From: Isoetes taiwanensis
Lineage: Eukaryota > Streptophyta > Lycopodiopsida > Isoetales > Isoetaceae
Length of the DNA: 64,000 nt
Assembly (NCBI GenBank): GCA_021234155.1
Contig: JAJEKV010000107.1
Span: forward strand, 1,726,317 to 1,790,316
Reading direction: 5' to 3'
Position 1 is the stretch's first letter, and every line of letters starts with the position of its first letter. Of the stretch, positions 58,880 through 64,000 are shown piece by piece. Below the pieces are notes generated by a model. It saw only the letters and a program-made list of their open reading frames with translations, was not told where the DNA came from and did no database searches. The translations under genes and the position numbers were made by a program.

Positions 58880-60130
58880 GCACAAGGTTCTGGTCGAATC
58901 TGACAATGATAGGGCCTCCAAAACATAAACTCTATGAGTTGCCTAGTTCTTGAAGGGTTTACGTTTGAGGGGCCGAGTTTTGGTCTGTTGTAGCATGGCC
59001 GAGAAGTTGCGGTTGAGAATGCGAAGCAACGGGAACTGATGGAACGGAGTTTGGATATGCTTTCCTCCCGAAGTGGCAATTGGAAGTCGAGGCCGCTGGC
59101 AAGAGCGGACACGATTTGCGATCATTCTGGATTGCAGATAGATCTGAACCCCATTTTTTTGGTTGCCATGGCCATGGATGCATACTTAGAGATGGTCAAC
59201 TGAGTTATCCATGAAAGCAATCATGTTTCGACCTCCGAAACGTAAACCCTTTGGGTTGCCAGGTTCTCGTAGGGTTTACCTTTTGGGGGCGAAGTTTTAG
59301 TCTTCTTCGCTTGGGACATAGCAAAATGCTGTAGTTAAGAACATGAAGCAATAGGAACCTGACGGAATGGAGTCCGGATCCGTCCTCCTCCCAATGTGGC
59401 AATTAGAAGTCATCAAGGGCTGCTTTTGCAGTAGAAAGCCATTGTGAGAATTTCTCATGCACCAACATATCCTATTGAGAATTTTTTTCATGTGTCTGCA
59501 CCGCCGCTTATTTCCCCACAAAGACTCGGTCTTTTTCGATGTATACTCTTTTTAGTTATGCATTTTATTGCATTAATGCTTAATAAATTAAATTAATTAA
59601 TGCATGATATAGAATTAAACTTTAATTTTTTGTCGGTTGGCTTCCTAGATTATCATCAACGATACATGCCAATTTTTGAATTTGTGGATAAGGTTCAGAG
59701 CAAAGAATTAGCATTAGAACGGTCCGGGCAGCCTGTTGTTGGGCAGGCATGACTGGCACCCTTCCCCAAGTCAAACAAGGCCAGGACTTTGCACAACCAC
59801 CTCACTAGAGGGGAGAGTCCCGTCCCTAGGAGACGGACCCTAACAAAGTTCCCGAGGCAGCTTGTCCTAGCAGCGCTCCCTTGGGGGGCTGTACGCTAAT
59901 GACCATCCTCCCAGACATCGGTTCCCCTCTCCGACCGTTGATTCATCCGTTCAAGGCCCCTGCTTCAAGGAGGACCAAAAAAATCCAAGATCGGGTTTAT
60001 GAACTTATCAAACCACGGCCGCCCCGCGGGCGTAATCGTGTAGAAACCGGCGTTTTTAAAACCCCGTGGGTTGTCGTTTCTTGTAGGGTTTTACGCTTTG
60101 GGGAGCGAAGTTTTGGTTTTTCTTAGCTTG
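58880..60130. repeat. Duplicated repeat unit, two full and one partial copy
   Basis: Units near 58905-59110 and 59217-59430 share CCGAAACGTAAACCCT-like, GGGTTTAC-TTT-GGGG, GCGAAGTTTTAGTCT-like and GTGGCAATT-GAAGTC words. A partial third copy lies near 60060-60128 (GTAGGGTTTTACGCTTTGGGG, GCGAAGTTTTGGTTTTTCTTAGCTTGGAC). Short frames here are repeat-derived. The intervening 59.7-60.05 kb stretch is unusually GC-rich. No transposon protein was seen. Confidence 0.65.
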
Positions 60131-60609
60131 GACTCAAACATATCACCTGTGGTCAAACATGACACGTGGCTCAAACATGCCACCCTTTTGGCTCAAACAT
60201 CCCGCTTACATTCCTAAGTAGTAGCATTAAAAAGATTGGCTAAATCCTGAATGTTATTTTGACTGCATACATGGCTTGGGAATGTCCAAATTAACATAAA
60301 GCCAAACTTAATGACCATCAGATAAAAAAAAGGCACCCAAAAAAACTAAAAAGTGCTAGACGTTATGTCGCAGATACATCGCGTGCAACGTCAAACCATA
60401 TATACGATTTCAAAATTACGCCAAGATAGCGACGTGGACGCCGTCTTGCCGACGTCGTTTGCTTTTATGGCTTCTCCTAACCATTCCAAGCCATTCTATT
60501 GACTATTTTGGGTGAACTTCGGCGCTACGACCTTCTCGACTTGCAAGCACTCTTCTTAAGGTTAGTAGATCATGGTTTTTGGATTAAATGGGTTTTTGGA
60601 TTAGGATAG
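60131..60609. other. No gene; short CTCAAACAT repeats
   Basis: The phrase (C/G)TCAAACAT(A/G/C) recurs four times at 60130-60200. No gene recognised. Confidence 0.5.
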
Positions 60610-61240
60610 ATTTCAAATTTTGTTTTTCTATCTCTTTCCTTCCTTTTCTTCTTTTTTGTTTCTTCATCCTCCTCCTCCTCCTCCTCCTTTCCTCATTCTT
60701 TCTTCCATTCTACCACTCTTCCCTCATTTCATTCTTCCATTTCTTTCATTCTTTTATTTTTTTTCCATTTTATGCTTCCATCCTTCCATTTCTTCCATTC
60801 TTTCATCATTCTTTCTTCCATTCTTCCCTCCTTTCATTCTTCCATTTTTTCCATTCCATTTCATTCTTCTCTTCCCTTCCCTATTTCTCTTTCTTCCTCA
60901 TTCTTTCCCTTCCCTTCCTCATTCAATTTCTTGAACATGTAATTAACCCGCATTTTATTTTCTTCCTAATTCTTTTTCTATTTTCCCTTTCCTTTCCTTC
61001 CCTTCCTTCTCTCATTTCTTCCTTTTTTCTTCTTGTTTCTTCTTTCTTTCTTCTCTTTACTCATTCTCTTTCTTCTCTTATTTCTTCCCTTCTTCTCTTT
61101 CTTCCTCTAAATTCTTTTCTCTTCTCTTCCCCCTTCTCTTCTTTCTCCCACCCTTCTCTTCTTTTTTTATTCGTTCGATTCTTTTTTCTTTCTTCTTCAA
61201 TCCCTTTCTTCAATGTTCTTATTCTTTTAACTCTTTGTTG
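60610..61240 (+). repeat. Polypyrimidine tract of ~600 bp
   Basis: Almost unbroken C/T sequence built from TTCC, TTCT, CATT and CTT words, with very few purines on the plus strand. It creates a 220-codon frame of Phe/Ser/Leu only, which I regard as an artefact of composition. Such purine/pyrimidine asymmetric tracts can form triplex (H-DNA) structures. Confidence 0.85.
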
Positions 61241-61370
61241 CTCCTTTTGAAGCTTTCTATTTCGATTTGGACCCGGCAGGATCTTGTCTACATATGTCCT
61301 TTTTTTGGTAAGTTGATCGCACTTGCATTCTATTTTTATAGTTTTAAGTATGTTAAAAAAAATTGATGGA

Positions 61371-61945
61371 GTGGCTTGTTCAAGGGGATGGGTCGGCTCC
61401 ACCTAGAGTGGAGAGGACCATGTACCCGGGTTCAAAGTCCACTTCATTATGATCATATATTTTTTCTAGATTAACGAGTGGCTTGTTCAAGGGCACGGTC
61501 GACTCCAATGGAGAGTGCCACCTACCTGGGTTCAAGTCCGCTTCCGCTTGTTATTTTTTAGGTTTATAATGAAATTGTAGTGGCTTGTTCAAGGGAACGG
61601 TCGGCTCCATGATGAATGGAGAGGACTGGGTGTCCGGGTCCAAGTCCACTTTTCTTGTTATTCTTAGGTAGAAGTGGCTATGGCAAGGACATGGTCGGCT
61701 CCACCACGAGCGGGGAGGACCAGGTGTTTGGGCCCTAGTTCGCATTTATTATCGGTTTTTGGTAGAGGTGGCTAGGGCAAGGACATGGACAGCTCCACCA
61801 TGAGTGGAGGGGACCAAGTGTTCGGGGCCCTAGTCCCACATTTCTTGTCATTTTTAGGTAGAGGTGGCTAGGGCAAGGGCATGGTCGGCTCCACCATGAG
61901 TTGGAGAGGACCAGATGTTCGGATCTCTAGCCTAATCCAAACAAT
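61371..61945 (+). repeat. Six-unit ~95-105 bp tandem array with tRNA-like motifs
   Basis: Units begin with GTGGCT(T/A)G at about 61371, 61478, 61580, 61674, 61768 and 61863. Each has GG(T/A)C(G/A)GCTCCA, GGAGAGGACCA-like and a GG(T/C)(T/C)CAAGTCC or decayed equivalent. The first three keep GTTCAAG, and the motif GGTTCAAGTCC matches a tRNA B box (GGTTCRANTCC). A TGGCTTGTTCAAGG segment lies ~45 bp upstream, about the A-to-B-box spacing of tRNA genes. Later units have lost the B-box match. It is a minisatellite that may derive from a tRNA-like SINE head. Confidence 0.75.
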
Positions 61946-62542
61946 CCAAAATTCTATTCTATCTAACCTATTCCATCACCTTAAAGCCTACTCTATCTAG
62001 ATCTAACTAAATCTAGATTTTTTTCCGATGGGGCGCGGGGAGGGGGGAGGGCAAGGGAAGGGGGGAGAGAGATCGTGCATTGACGCCGAAGCTTCAAAAA
62101 GGAGGTATGTCACCTAGTCATAGACATAGTCTTATTTTTATTTTTTTATTTTGTGTTAATCTATCGATTTATAGCAAAGGCAAAGAGTGATTGCGAAATT
62201 GAAGTCGGATGCCAAAAATTGGAAGGCGATTGGTCAAAGATCCCTAAATCACTTATTCTCTATAAGGAAGATATCAAGGTATTTGTTATTTTGTTGCCAT
62301 TCGTTGAATTCGAAATAAGACATTTAACTTGTCATGTTGTGTTCTTTGCAATCAGATCGCTTTCGAACATGCAAAGGATCCCAAGAAAAAACATACAGAA
62401 CGGACTGTACTTGGGCTCTGGCGACCGGAAGGGGTTATTACATAGATTTATAAGTGTTATGAACTCTTAGTCCACGTTATATAATTGTAATCAGAACTTT
62501 TGGTTCTAGAACTACTAGGTGTGGAAACATATGGAAAGAACC
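61946..62542. other. Possible two-exon relic; otherwise nothing
   Basis: A frame at about 62168-62279 (ending KSLILYKEDIK before GT) and another from 62355 (after TTTGCAATCAG, reading IAFEHAKDPKKKHTERTVLG to a stop near 62444) could be two exons of a small gene. Neither matches a family I know. Low support. Confidence 0.25.
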
Positions 62543-62632
62543 ACCTCCATGGGCATCTCTTTAACAACACAAAACAGAATACATGCTACCTCCATGGGCA
62601 TCTCTTTAACAACACAAAACAGAATACATGCT
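62543..62632. repeat. Perfect 45-bp tandem duplication
   Basis: Two identical back-to-back units starting ACCTCCATGGGCATCTCTTT and ending CAGAATACATGCT. Confidence 0.9.
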
Positions 62633-62657
62633 GAATGCTATGCTTGAATCAGTGAAA

Positions 62658-62724
62658 CCATTATAATCGGGATTAAAAAACCTCGCCCTTCCGGGTTTTC
62701 GAGGAAAAACCCTGACCATAATAG
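62658..62724 (+). repeat. Dispersed hairpin repeat, copy C
   Basis: ATTATAATCGGGATTAAAAA, CCTCGCCCTTCCGGGTTTTC, GAGGAAAAACCCTGACCATA. GGGTTTTCGAGGAAAAACCC folds on itself, and the ends are partly inverted. Same family as 35331-35383 and 43415-43479. Confidence 0.75.
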
Positions 62725-64000
62725 AATCACTAACCAGCCAAAGATGAAAACAAAATACCCTCAGCCTACCAAACCTTGTTGGGATGGGCACACAGGTATA
62801 GCACATGCAAGTTGGCAAGAAGAAGAGAATAATGCTCGCGCCAAGTTCAACCGCAACAATCTTGTAACCAGAGTGTAGGCTCCCTTCCCAACTTGGTAGC
62901 TCAACTATCACGTCCCTTCAGCTTGATATCCGCAAAAACAACAAGAAAATGAGGTAAAAGGCCCATCGCTCATCCAGAACTCTAGGGCCTTCCACAGGCA
63001 CAAGGCCCACCATGACTCTAGGGTCACCAACCAGGCACGGGGCCTCCATCCAGGCATTAAGGCCACCAACTAGGCATGAAAGCCTCCAATTGTCACTAGG
63101 CTAAAAAACCAAGAAAACTCCACTTAAGGCTTAATGGTAAAACAAAGGGTGGGTGGGTGGGGCTAGACAATTGCAAGAAATATAAGTGGGGGAAGAGAGG
63201 TCGATGCACCACTTCTTGATAAGTTCACACTGGAAAGACATGACTCATAGGAATTTATGGCTGATTTTTTTCTTGCGGCCTTCTTCAAATTAACTCTCTG
63301 CCAAGGCTCATTAGTACACTGAACAGTGAGGCTATCATACATAACAACTGCAGAGGGGAGAGATCTTCCTAGAAAGAAAAATGAGTGCCCTCGGTGACGA
63401 CTCCCATGTCAGAAAATATATAGCCAGTCTGTGGTGTCCAAAAATGTAGTAAGGTATGACGGGGCGGGTCCAATCAGGAGCACCAATCCGAAAGTAGTCC
63501 GTGAGAATGCCAGATCTCAGAGGTGCATCTTACGAGCAAAAAATATTCAGCCTCCTTTGTATCCGAAAGCATTCACTTATCCCAAGTAACCCCACTATAT
63601 GTAAGTTCAACCCATCGGCTTGTTCTTACGATTAACTTTGATTCGGCTCTTTGACATTATCCTGCACCTTCCCTGCCACTTGCATATCTATATCTTCCAT
63701 TTATATATCCATGTATACTGGCCGAGGCTGCTCATCTGTCTTCACCATGACAAGGATTTGAATATGTTCTTCAGTCTACCACACACATCAAGGCCAATAT
63801 GGAGTGCCTTACCCGACATTTGAGTGGCCACAAATCTGAGTGCTTTACGACAGTAGAGTAAAGTGGAATCAAGAGTTCATACAAATATTTTGCCTCTATG
63901 AAAAAGCTTGTATTTTGATAAACTACTTTGTGTCAAAGACCTGAGGTTAGATCCTAGCCGAACACATCACAACAAGGTAGCACAAGTGCTTGAAGGTCAA
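62725..64000. other. No gene recognised
   Basis: A degenerate CACCAACCAGGCA/GGCCTCCA repeat lies at about 63005-63095. The frames at 62606-62911 (-) and 63620-63823 (+) have no domain. Confidence 0.45.

Noticed and set aside
60588-61250. 220-residue plus-strand ORF
   Set aside because: It lies in the polypyrimidine tract and translates to almost only Phe, Ser, Leu and Pro. The open frame is a by-product of composition.
61371-61945. CRISPR-like array
   Set aside because: Units are contiguous variants of one sequence without separate conserved repeats and unique spacers, and the genome is a plant.

Overview
The window is nuclear DNA from a land plant. It carries intron-containing genes with GT-AG splicing, Ty1/copia, Ty3/gypsy-type and non-LTR retrotransposons, plant families (malectin-like, PPR, a CGL160/AtpI-like plastid protein), and a decayed piece of plastid 16S rRNA gene. 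Gene density is low and most of the sequence is decayed repeats. The lineage is not fixed by the sequence. One non-LTR element (34.3-35.2 kb) resembles elements I associate with seed-free plants, so a fern-like or bryophyte-like genome is a weak preference only.

Layout. 0-4.7 kb: anonymous sequence with one doubtful short ORF. 4.7-10 kb: a frameshifted copia element on the minus strand, followed by the last exon(s) of a malectin-like gene. 11-12.8 kb: a gypsy-type gag scrap and a 1.3 kb MULE-like element with 9-bp target duplications. 13-21.9 kb: minisatellite-like repeats, a GCGTG-motif cluster, microsatellites and one unidentified exon-like ORF. 21.9-24.9 kb: two head-to-tail copies of a non-autonomous DNA element, one holding a dioxygenase fragment in antisense. 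25.9-26.6 kb: the N-terminal part of an RH48-like DEAD-box helicase without its helicase core. 28.1-32.3 kb: two clean convergent genes, a six-exon phosphoglycerate-mutase-like gene (plus) and a nine-exon AtpI/CGL160-like membrane protein gene (minus). 32.8-35.2 kb: two unrelated non-LTR retrotransposon fragments. 35.9 kb and 42.3 kb: two unidentified single-exon ORFs. 37.2-39.7 kb: a complete eight-exon gene for a two-domain DJ-1/PfpI protein. 45.2-46.6 kb: a LINE 3' end beside plastid 16S DNA. 50.3-50.9 kb: a long foldback. 51.6-52 kb: a PPR pseudogene. 53.2-58.9 kb: a full-length copia element with both LTRs. 59-62 kb: duplicated repeat units, a pyrimidine tract and a six-unit tandem array with tRNA-like spacing of motifs.

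The confident functional genes (PGM-like, AtpI/CGL160-like, DJ-1) are housekeeping or plastid-type and show no sign of a shared pathway. The most unusual observations are structural. Paired repeat copies (both copia LTR pairs and the foldback arms) differ mainly by small changes around CTG/CAG/CCGG-type sites. That pattern would fit either CHG-methylation-driven decay or consensus errors at methylated cytosines in a long-read assembly. The second explanation would also account for the many single-base frameshifts in otherwise recognisable retrotransposon proteins. Other items worth checking are the foldback, a dispersed ~65 bp hairpin repeat in three places, the LINE 3' stem-loop, the perfect 16-bp palindrome upstream of the PGM-like gene, and the tRNA-like tandem array.
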